Shown: positions 47,252-55,462, numbered from the stretch's first letter. The stretch is DNA of 64,000 bases from Oscillospiraceae bacterium (GCA_017458335.1 JAFTFT010000041.1:62001-126000); one strand, 5' to 3'. Program-made: numbers and translations. Notes: a model not told the origin generated them from the letters alone.

Positions 47252-49228
47252 TCAGGGCTCGATAATGTTGAAGCCGAAATTATACGCGGTCATATACTTG
47301 ACCAGTCTGACGGGGACCGTCCCGTCTCCCTCCGGTTTCAGTGCCCCGAACACATCCTGGTTTCCCATCATCATGCCCATCAGCTGGAGACGGGTGCAGT
47401 TGAGGGTACAGTCTGCGGTCTCATCGCTCTCCCCTTCATATACCAGCAGGACGCCGTTTCTGCGTTTGACAAAGTACTGCTCTCCGGTGTCCAGGATCAG
47501 ATTCAGAGACAGATCGTCGTCCTGTGCGGCAAGGGCGTCGGTGGCGATGTCGATGAAGTCAAGGATCATGTCTCCGGTCATCGCCTGGCGGACATCGGAG
47601 CCGCCTCCTGCCGTTTTGGCGTGCTCAGCCTGATTCCCCAGCCGCAGTTCCAGCGCCCCTGTCAGATAGGCGTTGCGCCATGTTCCGCTCTCTGCCTGAT
47701 AGCCAAGCTGTTCCAGCGCGTCGGCACAAAGGTCGCGCGCCTCCCGGTTGCCCGGATCGGCAAATATCAGCTCTTTCATAACCTGCGCGACCCACTGATA
47801 TTCTCCGTTTTCATAATCTCTTTTGGCCAGTTCCAGCACCCTGTCCACATCGCCAAGGTACTCTACCCATTTTTTTGCTGTATCTTCGGGCGTCAGGGGG
47901 TTCAGATTCACGGGGTTTGCGTCGTACCAGCCCATATAGCGCTGATAGACCGCTTTGATGTTGTGGCTGAGCGTGCCGTAATACTGGCGGGTATACCAGA
48001 CCCGGTTCAGCGCGTCAGGGAGCTCCAGCGTACGGCTGATCTCTGCCGGGGTATATCCGAGGTTGATGTAATGCAGAGTCTGGTCATTGATGTACTTATA
48101 CACGGCGGCCGTGTTTTCCATATAGGTCTTGATGTTTGCGGTGTCCCAGTGCGGCCAGTTATGGCTCTGGAAAACCACGTCCGTCTCGTCGCCGAAGCGC
48201 TGTTCCGCCGCAAGGATATAATGCGCCCAGGCAGCGGCGTCCCTTACCTGCGCCCCTCGCAGGGTATAGAGGTTATGCATGGTCCCGGTGCAGTTTTCCG
48301 CAAGCCACAGTCCGCGATACTTCGGGAAATAGGCGTTCATCTCCGCAGGCGCTTCCGTTCCCGGGGTGAGCTGGAATTGTATTTCCAGTCCATCGATGAC
48401 GATGGTCTCGTCCGTTGCGATCTCATAAGTCGGGGCAATCAGGCCTGTGTTTCCGATACTCTGCCCGAGTCCGATGCCGATGGACATTTTTCCGGTCTCA
48501 CCGGGTTCCAGCAGTACGCCATACTGATACATGGCCCGGCGGCTCATCGCGGCGTTGCAGTAGATATTCTCTGATACCGCGTGCTCCAGGAAGCCCTCCG
48601 GAGCCAGCACAACCACCTTGCCGGAAGCGAGCTGCTCCGCCAGCGTCAGAGCGGGGTCTGCCGCGTCCTCCCGCTTGATCAGGCCAAGGATGCCTCCGTA
48701 ATGGTCGATGTGGCTGTGGCTGTAGAGCACCGCCTTGATATCCAGTTCTCCAAAATGCTTCTCCATCAAGGCTTTGGCCGCCTGCATGTCCTGCGTGCAC
48801 ATCAGCACGTCGAAGACGATCCAGCCGTTGTCGGTGCGGATGAAGGTCGCGTTGGCCATGTCGTAGCCGCGCACCTGATAGATGCCGTCACAGACCTCGA
48901 AGAGGCCAGCATAAGAGTTGTACTGCGTATTGCGCCAGAGACTCGGGTTGACAGTGTCCGGCGCGGTTTCCAGCTCGTTGACGAAGCTGTAATCCGCCAC
49001 GTTCCAGACCACGTTGCCGGCTTCGTCATAGATGATCAGACTTTCCGGCGCTTCGATCAAGCCTTGAAGCGCGTTTTCCTTCTCGGATTCGTCGCTGAAA
49101 TCCAGTGTGTCATACCAGCTTCGGTTGGCTTCCGCGGTATAGTCGGTCGCCGGCCTGCTCTCCGCGAAGGCGGCGCAGGGTATCATGATCATCAGCAAAA
49201 CCAGTGCGAGAGAAAACAGTTTTTTCAT
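47252..49228 (-). CDS. secreted alkyl/aryl-sulfatase (metallo-beta-lactamase fold)
   Basis: The 658-residue protein begins with a signal peptide (MKKLFSLALVLLMIMIPCAA, cut near AFAES). The metal-binding loop is SHSHIDHYGG (His171, His173, Asp175, His176), with further ligands in WLAENCTGTMHNLY and VFQSHNWPHW. This arrangement, a following helical dimerisation domain and an SCP2-like C-terminal domain match SdsA1/BDS1 alkylsulfatases that cleave sulfate esters such as alkyl sulfates. It would act outside the membrane. A perfect promoter with a palindromic operator-like site precedes it. Confidence 0.9.
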   Translation of the reverse strand: MKKLFSLALVLLMIMIPCAAFAESRPATDYTAEANRSWYDTLDFSDESEKENALQGLIEAPESLIIYDEAGNVVWNVADYSFVNELETAPDTVNPSLWRNTQYNSYAGLFEVCDGIYQVRGYDMANATFIRTDNGWIVFDVLMCTQDMQAAKALMEKHFGELDIKAVLYSHSHIDHYGGILGLIKREDAADPALTLAEQLASGKVVVLAPEGFLEHAVSENIYCNAAMSRRAMYQYGVLLEPGETGKMSIGIGLGQSIGNTGLIAPTYEIATDETIVIDGLEIQFQLTPGTEAPAEMNAYFPKYRGLWLAENCTGTMHNLYTLRGAQVRDAAAWAHYILAAEQRFGDETDVVFQSHNWPHWDTANIKTYMENTAAVYKYINDQTLHYINLGYTPAEISRTLELPDALNRVWYTRQYYGTLSHNIKAVYQRYMGWYDANPVNLNPLTPEDTAKKWVEYLGDVDRVLELAKRDYENGEYQWVAQVMKELIFADPGNREARDLCADALEQLGYQAESGTWRNAYLTGALELRLGNQAEHAKTAGGGSDVRQAMTGDMILDFIDIATDALAAQDDDLSLNLILDTGEQYFVKRRNGVLLVYEGESDETADCTLNCTRLQLMGMMMGNQDVFGALKPEGDGTVPVRLVKYMTAYNFGFNIIEP

Positions 49229-49291
49229 GTGGTTCCTCCTTCATATGATGTTGTGAAGCGTATCTGTATGTTGTTCGGATCGACCGCCAAT

Positions 49292-49310
49292 ATGAGACTT
49301 ATAATCTCAT
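49292..49310. promoter_or_regulatory. candidate operator of the alkylsulfatase operon
   Basis: ATGAGA-CTTATAA-TCTCAT is a 6-7-6 inverted repeat located at the predicted transcription start, immediately downstream of the minus-strand -10 box. Its size and position suit a TetR-type repressor. Confidence 0.6.
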
Positions 49311-49314
49311 TTTA

Positions 49315-49343
49315 ATTATATGGACTCCGGACCTCTCTGTCAA
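49315..49343 (-). promoter_or_regulatory. promoter of the alkylsulfatase operon
   Basis: Perfect TTGACA (49338-49343) and TATAAT (49315-49320) with a 17-base spacer on the minus strand. Confidence 0.88.
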
Positions 49344-49363
49344 GAGAAGATCTGCAGATGCAC

Positions 49364-49392
49364 TTGACAGGCTCTGCAAACGCCGATATACT
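49364..49392 (+). promoter_or_regulatory. promoter of the MobA-like gene
   Basis: TTGACA (49364-49369) and TATACT (49387-49392), spacer 17 bases. It is back-to-back with the alkylsulfatase promoter, whose -35 box lies 20 bases away. Confidence 0.8.
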
Positions 49393-49426
49393 TCAGGAAA
49401 ACAGAGCTTGAATCACAAGAAGGGGC

Positions 49427-50011
49427 ATGCTCACGATGAAGGCAGAAAACATATCAGGTATCGTGCTGGCCGGGGGCTTCAGCCGGCGGATGGGAACGGA
49501 TAAGGCAGAGCTGACGCTCGGGGGTCTGACCCTCCTGGAACTACAAGTCCGGAAGCTCCGGCAGATCGGGATTACGGACATCATGGTCTCCGGCTATGGC
49601 AAGCCAATGGAAGGCGCCCGCGCCATTGAAGATATCTATCCCCACAAGGGGCCGATGAGCGGGATCCACGCCTGTCTGAAGGCGGCCAAAACGGAAGCCT
49701 GCCTCGTGGTGAGCGTGGATGTACCGTTGTTTCCCGCCGAATGGCTGGAAAAGCTCGTTCAGGCGCATGACGGCCCTGTGACGATGCTGTGTTACGGCAA
49801 CGAGGTTGAACCGCTTCTGGCCGTTTATGATACCCAGCTGGCCTCGCGGGCTGAAGAACTGATTCTCTCCGGGAACTGGTCCGTACGGAGCCTGTTCGCC
49901 GGTTTGGAAGTAAAGAAACTGGAATACACCGGAGATCCGGACTTCCTTTTAAACTGCAATACGCCGGAAGACTTTGAAAAAGCGAAAACGCTTTTTCAGC
50001 GTGTAAACTGA
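49427..50011 (+). CDS. MobA-like molybdenum cofactor guanylyltransferase
   Basis: The 194-residue nucleotidyltransferase has the MobA signature VLAGGFSRRMGTDKAEL near the N-terminus, GPMSGIHACL, and the metal-binding VVSVDVPLF. It would attach GMP to molybdopterin. The C-terminal NCNTPEDFEKA is also typical. No other molybdenum-cofactor or molybdoenzyme genes lie here, so the location gives no support. ATG 49427 or 49436 could be the start. A strong terminator follows. Confidence 0.87.
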   Translation: MLTMKAENISGIVLAGGFSRRMGTDKAELTLGGLTLLELQVRKLRQIGITDIMVSGYGKPMEGARAIEDIYPHKGPMSGIHACLKAAKTEACLVVSVDVPLFPAEWLEKLVQAHDGPVTMLCYGNEVEPLLAVYDTQLASRAEELILSGNWSVRSLFAGLEVKKLEYTGDPDFLLNCNTPEDFEKAKTLFQRVN

Positions 50012-50013
50012 CT

Positions 50014-50064
50014 AAAACGCGGAAGCAGGGGCGCCCCTTTGGGGCACCCCTGCTTCCGCGTTTT
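50014..50064. terminator. shared terminator between mobA-like and TetR genes
   Basis: AAAACGCGGAAGCAGGGG and CCCCTGCTTCCGCGTTTT are perfect arms with tracts on both sides. Confidence 0.92.
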
Positions 50065-50087
50065 GGTTTATCTGTTTCTATACTCTT

Positions 50088-50738
50088 TCAGCCGTTCACA
50101 CAATAATGTGACAACAGCAGATCTTTCAGCATCATGAGCTCATTCTCCGGATCCGCGCCGGATTCCGGCACATAGACCAGGCCCACGGCATAGCGCGTAA
50201 CAGCCGCCAGCATGATGTGAAAGGATCCGGAAAACATCTCGACCTCCGGAATATCGCTCCGAAGCGTGCCGTCTTTCTGCCCCTTTTCATACAGAGTATG
50301 AAAAAGCTGCCCCAGATTGTCCACCATACGCATATAGGGCTGCTTCTGTTCCGCCGAGCCGTCCGCACTTCGCAGATAGCTGTTGAAGTCATAGTTAAAG
50401 CGGAGCAGATCGCCATGGTTGCGGTAGAGATCGAGAAAACCGTCCATGAAAAAGCGCAGATACTCTGCACCGCTCATCTCTTCTATCTCTTCCTGTGTCA
50501 GGAGCGCTCCATGACTTCGGATATACTCGTTCCACGTCCAGGTACCGATCGCCACCACCAGGTCCAGCTTGGTGGGGTAATAGCGGTAAACCGTCGCCCG
50601 TCCGACGCCGCTGGCCTCTGCCACCTCCGGCATGGTGACGCCCTCAATGCTCTTTTCGGAAAAGAGGCGGTACGCCTCCTCCAGAATCCTTTGCTGCCGC
50701 TCTATCTTCCAGGCTTTCCCACCGGTATAATCGTACAC
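50088..50738 (-). CDS. TetR-family transcriptional regulator
   Basis: Residues about 10-60 form a TetR helix-turn-helix (RILEEAYRLFSEKSIEGVTM, then EVAEASGVGRATVYRYYPTK). The C-terminal 150 residues are a helical ligand domain. I place the start at the GTG at 50738 (GGAG eight bases upstream), giving 216 residues, because the longer frame overlaps DUF4867 by 88 bases. It ends the minus arm of the sulfoquinovose cluster. It may control that cluster or the nearby alkylsulfatase promoter. Confidence 0.87.
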   Translation of the reverse strand: MYDYTGGKAWKIERQQRILEEAYRLFSEKSIEGVTMPEVAEASGVGRATVYRYYPTKLDLVVAIGTWTWNEYIRSHGALLTQEEIEEMSGAEYLRFFMDGFLDLYRNHGDLLRFNYDFNSYLRSADGSAEQKQPYMRMVDNLGQLFHTLYEKGQKDGTLRSDIPEVEMFSGSFHIMLAAVTRYAVGLVYVPESGADPENELMMLKDLLLSHYCVNG

Positions 50739-50755
50739 GCTCTGATCTCCAGGCG

Positions 50756-51424
50756 TCAGATCTTGAGCGCCAGGTTCTCGCCGGAGATGCCGACGAAGGC
50801 GCCGTTCTTCTGCTGGGGGGAATCGGGGTGGCAGGTCAGCCACTTGTTGCGCATCCAGAGCATCTTCTCCTCGCCCTCGGCGGAAGTGTTCACGGACGGC
50901 AGCGCCTCGTTGGTCCCCTTCTCAAGGATCACCAGGCAGCGGAAGCCGTCATCGGAGATGCGGCAGGGCGCAAAGTGCAGCACCAGCGGGAAGATCTCTA
51001 CCAGCACGCCCGCCGGCAGGTAGAAGCCGACGACATCCGCGCTGTCAAGTTTCCCGTCGTCCAGCTGCTCCGGCAGAGCCAGCAGCAGCACCAGACCGGT
51101 GGTGGTAAAGTTGACTTCACTGCACTTGTGATACTCCATGGCGTTGAGCTTGTACCCGCGGCCGTTGCAGAAGCCCGCTTCGATGGGCATGTCGCCGAAG
51201 ACGACGCGCTTCATGTCCTGCATGAGTGCAACCTCTTCGAGGACCGGAACGGAAGCCTGATAGCAGTTTCCTTCCGCGGGAATGGCACAGGTGTCCAGGG
51301 CCTTGGCAAGCTCAGCGGTCTCACCGGCAAGAACTCTGCCATAACGTTTAAACTCCGGATCGGTGACGCTGTAGAGCGGCAGGCCCGGATTCTTCTTCCG
51401 AAGCATTTCCAACATGGTATCCAT
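50756..51424 (-). CDS. DUF4867-family protein, probable cupin-type sugar enzyme
   Basis: The 222-residue protein matches DUF4867: PEFKRYGRVLAG, PIEAGFCNGRGYKLNAMEYH then KCSEVNFTTTGLVLLLALPE, and LVLHFAPCRI. The EYHKCSE and LHF segments place His and Glu residues as in a cupin metal site. Family members occur in sugar operons but have no established reaction known to me. Its start overlaps the ROK stop by one base (TAATG), tying it to the sulfoquinovose cluster; a mutarotase or isomerase step is plausible. Confidence 0.75.
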   Translation of the reverse strand: MDTMLEMLRKKNPGLPLYSVTDPEFKRYGRVLAGETAELAKALDTCAIPAEGNCYQASVPVLEEVALMQDMKRVVFGDMPIEAGFCNGRGYKLNAMEYHKCSEVNFTTTGLVLLLALPEQLDDGKLDSADVVGFYLPAGVLVEIFPLVLHFAPCRISDDGFRCLVILEKGTNEALPSVNTSAEGEEKMLWMRNKWLTCHPDSPQQKNGAFVGISGENLALKI

Positions 51425-52644
51425 TAGCGTATTCCTCCGTTGTCAATAAAGTTCTGAACCGCAAGCAGGCAGGCCGCACGGTCTTCCAGCTGCTGGTTGA
51501 ATTTGCTTTTCTCAATGACGACGTCGTGACGGGCGTCCACGCCCTCCTGCAGTTCGCTGATCAGGCGGGAGAGATAGTAGGAATCCTCAAACAGGCTGCC
51601 GTAGAGCACGATCTTTCCCGGATCGACCAGGTAGATCGCCGCTTTGATGGCGGTTCCCAGCGCCTGAATGGCGCGGTCCACAATTTCGGACGCCCCCTGG
51701 TCCCCGTTGCTTGCCGCCGCGAAAACGTCAAACACACTCAGACTCTCGGTGTCCCGGTCCCGGTACTTTCGCCAGAGCAGGGGCGTCTTTTCCTCCGAAA
51801 GCATCGCGATGGCATCTTCCCGGATCGATCCCGGCGACGCGATGGTCTCCAGGCATCCGCTCTTTCCGCAGTGACAGGGCTTTCCACCCCGGCGAATCAC
51901 CGGGATATGGCCGATCTCGGCGCACTGGGCGGTCACGCCGTGCCAGATCTTTCCGTCGATGGAGAGCGCCGCGCCGATGCCGTAGCCGCAGCGGATAAAT
52001 AGCTGCGAGCCCGTTGTCTCGTCCTGTGAGACAAACATCTGCGCCGCAAAAAGCGAACGGACGTTATTCTCCATCACGGTATGAAAGCCTGTCAGCTCTT
52101 CAAATTTCTCGCGGAGGGGATAATCCGTCTCCGCCAGCGCGCCGAAGCTGTTGCGCACGATCCGCCCGTCTTCCGAGGTGATGCCTCTCACCGCGACGCC
52201 GAGCCCGATCACGATCTCCCGCCGGATTCCGTTGTCTTCCATCAGCTGCAGCAGTCTCGCGGAGAGCCGTTCGGCGGTCGCTTCCGCCGGCGCTCTGGTT
52301 TCCAGCGGGACTTCCTCTGTGAAAATCACACGGCCGTCCAGCCAGACACCCGAAAGGATTGCCTGGCGAAGGTTGATCAGAACGCCGAGGCCGCAGGCAA
52401 CTTCCGCGTTGAGGTCGATCAGGATCTCCCTCCGGCCGGCATTGCTGCTGCTGAGCATCTCGCCTTCCATCAGCAGGCCGTCCGTGATCATCTCACCGAC
52501 GATCTTGGTGATGGCCGCCGGCGTCAGGTGCATGTTCTCCGCGAGGCGTTTGCGCGACATGGCGCCCTTCTCATGGAGAATCCGCAGCGCCGCGCTCCGG
52601 TTGCTGCGCTTCACGCTCATTAAGTTGTCGCCTTGATACGACAT
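51424..52644 (-). CDS. ROK-family transcriptional repressor (NagC/XylR type)
   Basis: The N-terminal winged helix (SAALRILHEKGAMSRKRLAE, then HLTPAAITKIVGEMI) binds DNA. The rest is a ROK domain with CHCGKSGCLETIASP, the zinc site of the family, and GYGIGAALSIDG. The 406-residue length is normal. Within the cluster it is the likely sulfoquinovose- or sulfofructose-responsive regulator of both divergent arms. A second ATG at 52620 is an alternative start. Confidence 0.9.
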   Translation of the reverse strand: MSYQGDNLMSVKRSNRSAALRILHEKGAMSRKRLAENMHLTPAAITKIVGEMITDGLLMEGEMLSSSNAGRREILIDLNAEVACGLGVLINLRQAILSGVWLDGRVIFTEEVPLETRAPAEATAERLSARLLQLMEDNGIRREIVIGLGVAVRGITSEDGRIVRNSFGALAETDYPLREKFEELTGFHTVMENNVRSLFAAQMFVSQDETTGSQLFIRCGYGIGAALSIDGKIWHGVTAQCAEIGHIPVIRRGGKPCHCGKSGCLETIASPGSIREDAIAMLSEEKTPLLWRKYRDRDTESLSVFDVFAAASNGDQGASEIVDRAIQALGTAIKAAIYLVDPGKIVLYGSLFEDSYYLSRLISELQEGVDARHDVVIEKSKFNQQLEDRAACLLAVQNFIDNGGIR

Positions 52645-52666
52645 AGGTACTCTCTTTCATGAACTC

Positions 52667-52687
52667 TTCCGCCCCTCCGGGGCGGAA
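52667..52687 (-). terminator. intercistronic hairpin upstream of the ROK gene
   Basis: TTCCGCCCC and GGGGCGGAA pair around TCC. An ATGCC-N7-GGCAT inverted repeat lies close by at 52701-52717. Confidence 0.45.
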
Positions 52688-52739
52688 AAGAAAAGATGAT
52701 ATGCCTTGACACGGCATAGGTTCTCTCGTTGGTTTGGGG

Positions 52740-53654
52740 TCAGGATTCTCTCGCCGGTCTGCCGCTGTGGTTGATGCGTCCGCGCTGCAGAATCACCGCC
52801 GCGCCCGCCAGCACCACCAGAATGCCCAGCAGCTTCTTGACCGTCAGATCCTCGTTCAGGAAGAACACGCCGATAAAGCAGCTCAGCACCGGCATCAGCA
52901 GCAGGTACAGCTTGACCAGCCAGACTTCGAAATGCTTGAGGTTGCGGTAGTAGAAGAAATAGATTCCCGTCTGGGCAAGCCCGCCCAGCGCCACCAGCCA
53001 CCAGAAGCCGCTTCCCATGTTCTGGGGGATATGGAACTCTCCGTGCAGCGCTGCGCTGCAGCCGAAGAGGATCAGCACCACGGCGTTGTTGTAATAGGAG
53101 ATCATGTCCGCGTCCTCGTGATACTTCTCCTGCGCCGCCTTGATGATGAAGGCGTTGGCGCTGACGCAGGCCGCCGACAGCAGGAAGTAGAGGTCCGTCA
53201 CATGAAGGGTCATTCCGCCGAAGTCCACCCCCAGCACCAGCAGCACGCCGCCGAGCATGATGGCCGTGCCGAGCCAGTCGGAGATGTAAAGCTTCTTGTG
53301 ATACAGGATCACCGTGGCAAGATTCACCATCAGCACGTCGGTCTTCAGCAGGGCCGTACCGGTGCTCAGAGAACCTCCGGCATAGCCGAGGTTTGCAAAC
53401 AGATCCAGAAGGAAGCCGAACACACCGATCAGAACCAGGATCCGAACCGCTTTCCCCTGATGAAAAAGCCGGCTGAAGTTCTTGTCCGCCAGAAGCTGCA
53501 CCGTCAGGAACGCCAGCGCCGCCGTGCGCAGGAGAAATCCGGCCATTCTGGCCGAGCCGGTGGCATCGACCACGATCTTGCTGACCGCGTAGTAGATCGA
53601 CCAGGACACCACCATCCCGATCACCATCAGGGTATATTTCAGGTCTTCCTTCAT
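52740..53654 (-). CDS. EamA/DMT-family transporter, candidate isethionate exporter
   Basis: The 304-residue protein starts at ATG 53654 (GGAAG upstream) and has ten hydrophobic segments in two EamA repeats (for example LMVIGMVVSWSIYYAVSKIV and LLMPVLSCFIGVFFLNEDLT). DMT proteins export small metabolites. It sits between the alcohol dehydrogenase and repressor genes of the sulfo-transketolase cluster. The sulfonate end product, isethionate, must leave the cell and no other exporter is present, so this is the best candidate. Substrate is inference. Confidence 0.85.
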   Translation of the reverse strand: MKEDLKYTLMVIGMVVSWSIYYAVSKIVVDATGSARMAGFLLRTAALAFLTVQLLADKNFSRLFHQGKAVRILVLIGVFGFLLDLFANLGYAGGSLSTGTALLKTDVLMVNLATVILYHKKLYISDWLGTAIMLGGVLLVLGVDFGGMTLHVTDLYFLLSAACVSANAFIIKAAQEKYHEDADMISYYNNAVVLILFGCSAALHGEFHIPQNMGSGFWWLVALGGLAQTGIYFFYYRNLKHFEVWLVKLYLLLMPVLSCFIGVFFLNEDLTVKKLLGILVVLAGAAVILQRGRINHSGRPARES

Positions 53655-53674
53655 GGCTGTACTTCCTTTATCAG

Positions 53675-53700
53675 GTTTCCCGCCCTTTCGGGCGGGAAAC
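53675..53700 (-). terminator. intercistronic hairpin upstream of the EamA gene
   Basis: GTTTCCCGCCC and GGGCGGGAAAC pair around TTTC. Confidence 0.5.
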
Positions 53701-53783
53701 AATGCATTCGACTATGATTGTGTTGCGACTCTATCAGGCAGGTTTCCCTATGATCTCGCGCAGGGTCTTCCCGTCTGTTTATC

Positions 53784-53810
53784 ACTCTCCCGCCCGCAGG
53801 GCGGGAGAGT
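53784..53810 (-). terminator. intercistronic hairpin after the alcohol dehydrogenase gene
   Basis: ACTCTCCCGCCC and GGGCGGGAGAGT pair around GCA, just after the dehydrogenase stop. Confidence 0.55.
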
Positions 53811-53820
53811 CATTTTTCTC

Positions 53821-54918
53821 TCAGGCGAGCTTCTCGAACATCTCGCGCAGGGCCTTTTCGTCCATATGCACGGGATTGTTGTTCATCAGGCCGTGTACCG
53901 CACAGTCATGGGCAAGCTTGTCGAGGTTGACCTCGCCCAGATCGCTGAGGCGGCTGCGGAGTCCGGCGAGCTTCTTGAGGGCCGCGATGCGCTGGGCCAG
54001 CTCTTCCGTGCCGGAGAGGCCAACTCTGCGGCAGAGGAGCTCCAGACGCTCGTCCGCGTTGATGCGCACGAAGCTGTCCAGGGTAAAGGCGCAGGCTTCG
54101 CCGTGAGGCAGATGATAGTCCTCAGAGAGAGGATAGCTGCAGGCGTGGCAGCCGGCGGTCTTCGGCAGCGCGAAGCTCAGTCCGCCAAGCAGCGAGGCAT
54201 AGGCCATATTGGCACGGGCTTCCATGTTGCCGCCGTCGGTGTAGGCCGTCTCGAGATTCTCGAGAATGGTGCGGACGGCTTCCACTGCCATGAGGTCGGA
54301 GATCGGCTGATGGTTCTTGCTCCAGTAGCCTTCCAGCGCGTGGGCCATGGCATCCAGACCGGTGTTCATGGTCGTGCGGGGCGGGACGGTGGAGCTCAGC
54401 ACGGGGTCGACGATGGCCACCTTGGGCATGAAGACCGGGTTGTTGATGGTCTTCTTCTCGGTCTCGTGGCTGATGACGGAGACCTGAGTCACTTCGCTGC
54501 CGGTTCCGGCCGTGGTCGGGACCGCGATGATGGTCAGGCGCTCTGCCGGGAAGGGCTTCTCCCCGTGATAGTATTCGATGGCTTCACCGTCGCCCAGGGC
54601 GATGGCCGCGGCAAACTTCGCCGTGTCGATGGCGCTGCCGCCGCCAATGCCGATGACGGCGTCGGCCTTGGTCTCGCGGGCCAGACGGGTGGTCTCAATC
54701 ACGCCGGAGAGCTGGGGGTTCTGCTCCACGCCGCCGAAGACGGCAACGATGCGGCTGTCCTTCTCCTGCATCTCCTTCGCCGTCGGAGCAAAGTGCTTCC
54801 CGCAGGCGATCACGCAGCGCTCCACGCCGAGCTCTTCGAGCACTTCACCGAGCTTTGCAAACTTTCCCTCGCCGAAGTAGATCTTGACCGGCTGGGAATA
54901 GACAAACTCATGCGCCAT
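53821..54918 (-). CDS. sqwF: iron-type alcohol dehydrogenase, probable sulfoacetaldehyde reductase
   Basis: The 365-residue group III alcohol dehydrogenase has the nucleotide loop IGGGSAIDTAK and PTTAGTGSEVT, and metal ligands Asp189, His193 (GLDAMAHALEGYW), His258 and His272 (GCHACSYPL, PHGEAC). In the published sulfo-transketolase route (recalled as SqwF) such an enzyme reduces sulfoacetaldehyde to isethionate, recycling NADH. The start (ATG 54918, GAGGCG upstream) lies inside the end of the isomerase gene, an 11-base overlap. Substrate assignment rests on the cluster. Confidence 0.83.
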   Translation of the reverse strand: MAHEFVYSQPVKIYFGEGKFAKLGEVLEELGVERCVIACGKHFAPTAKEMQEKDSRIVAVFGGVEQNPQLSGVIETTRLARETKADAVIGIGGGSAIDTAKFAAAIALGDGEAIEYYHGEKPFPAERLTIIAVPTTAGTGSEVTQVSVISHETEKKTINNPVFMPKVAIVDPVLSSTVPPRTTMNTGLDAMAHALEGYWSKNHQPISDLMAVEAVRTILENLETAYTDGGNMEARANMAYASLLGGLSFALPKTAGCHACSYPLSEDYHLPHGEACAFTLDSFVRINADERLELLCRRVGLSGTEELAQRIAALKKLAGLRSRLSDLGEVNLDKLAHDCAVHGLMNNNPVHMDEKALREMFEKLA

Positions 54919-55384
54919 AGATGTTCGCCTCAATCTCGTTGACCTTGGCCGCGAACTTGTGCATGTTGGCAGCGCGCCAGTCTTCCAGATCCTGGCACCA
55001 GTCGGTGGCGAGGAAGGTCTTGACCATCTCGACGGCCATTTCCGGTCCGACAATCCATCCGCCCATGCACAGGACGTTTGCGTTGTTGATGGCGCGGGCC
55101 ATCTTGGCGGAGTAGACGCCTTCGCAGGCAACGGCGTAGACGCCCTTGTACTTGTTTGCAACAACGGACATGCCGGCGCCGGTGCCGCAGATCAGGACGG
55201 CCTTGTCATAGGTACCGTTCTGAACCAGGGGAGCAACCTCGCTCGCAACCTGATAATAGGGGTGAACCTGCTCGAGATCGGTGGTGCCGAGATCGTCGAA
55301 CTCAACGCCTGCTTCAGTCAGATAGGCCTTGATGGCTTCTTTTGCGGAAAAACCGGACTTGTCGCTGCCGATTGCAATTTTCAT
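54908..55384 (-). CDS. sqwI: RpiB/LacB-family isomerase, probable 4-deoxy-4-sulfoerythrose isomerase
   Basis: The 158-residue protein starts at ATG 55384 (GAGGAG upstream). It has the RpiB fold with GSDKSGFSAKEAIK (where RpiB usually has GSDHAGF) and catalytic Cys67 in ICGTGAGMSVVANK, then MGGWIVGPEMA. In the sulfo-transketolase route an RpiB-like SqwI converts sulfoerythrose to sulfoerythrulose so that transketolase can act a second time. A ribose-5-phosphate isomerase role remains possible, but split-transketolase and sulfoquinovosidase neighbours favour the sulfonate role. Confidence 0.8.
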   Translation of the reverse strand: MKIAIGSDKSGFSAKEAIKAYLTEAGVEFDDLGTTDLEQVHPYYQVASEVAPLVQNGTYDKAVLICGTGAGMSVVANKYKGVYAVACEGVYSAKMARAINNANVLCMGGWIVGPEMAVEMVKTFLATDWCQDLEDWRAANMHKFAAKVNEIEANIYGA

Positions 55385-55425
55385 GATGTGAAACTCCTCA
55401 TTCATTATAATAATAAGTTAATAAG

Positions 55426-55450
55426 AATCCCGCCCCGCAGGGGCGGGATT
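55426..55450 (-). terminator. intercistronic hairpin after the transketolase subunit gene
   Basis: AATCCCGCCCC and GGGGCGGGATT pair around GCA between the transketolase and isomerase genes. Confidence 0.55.
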
Positions 55451-55462
55451 TGGATGATTGAA

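Noticed and set aside
49427-50011. Molybdoenzyme or molybdenum-cofactor island around the MobA-like gene
   Set aside because: No other cofactor or molybdoenzyme gene lies nearby, so the gene stands alone.
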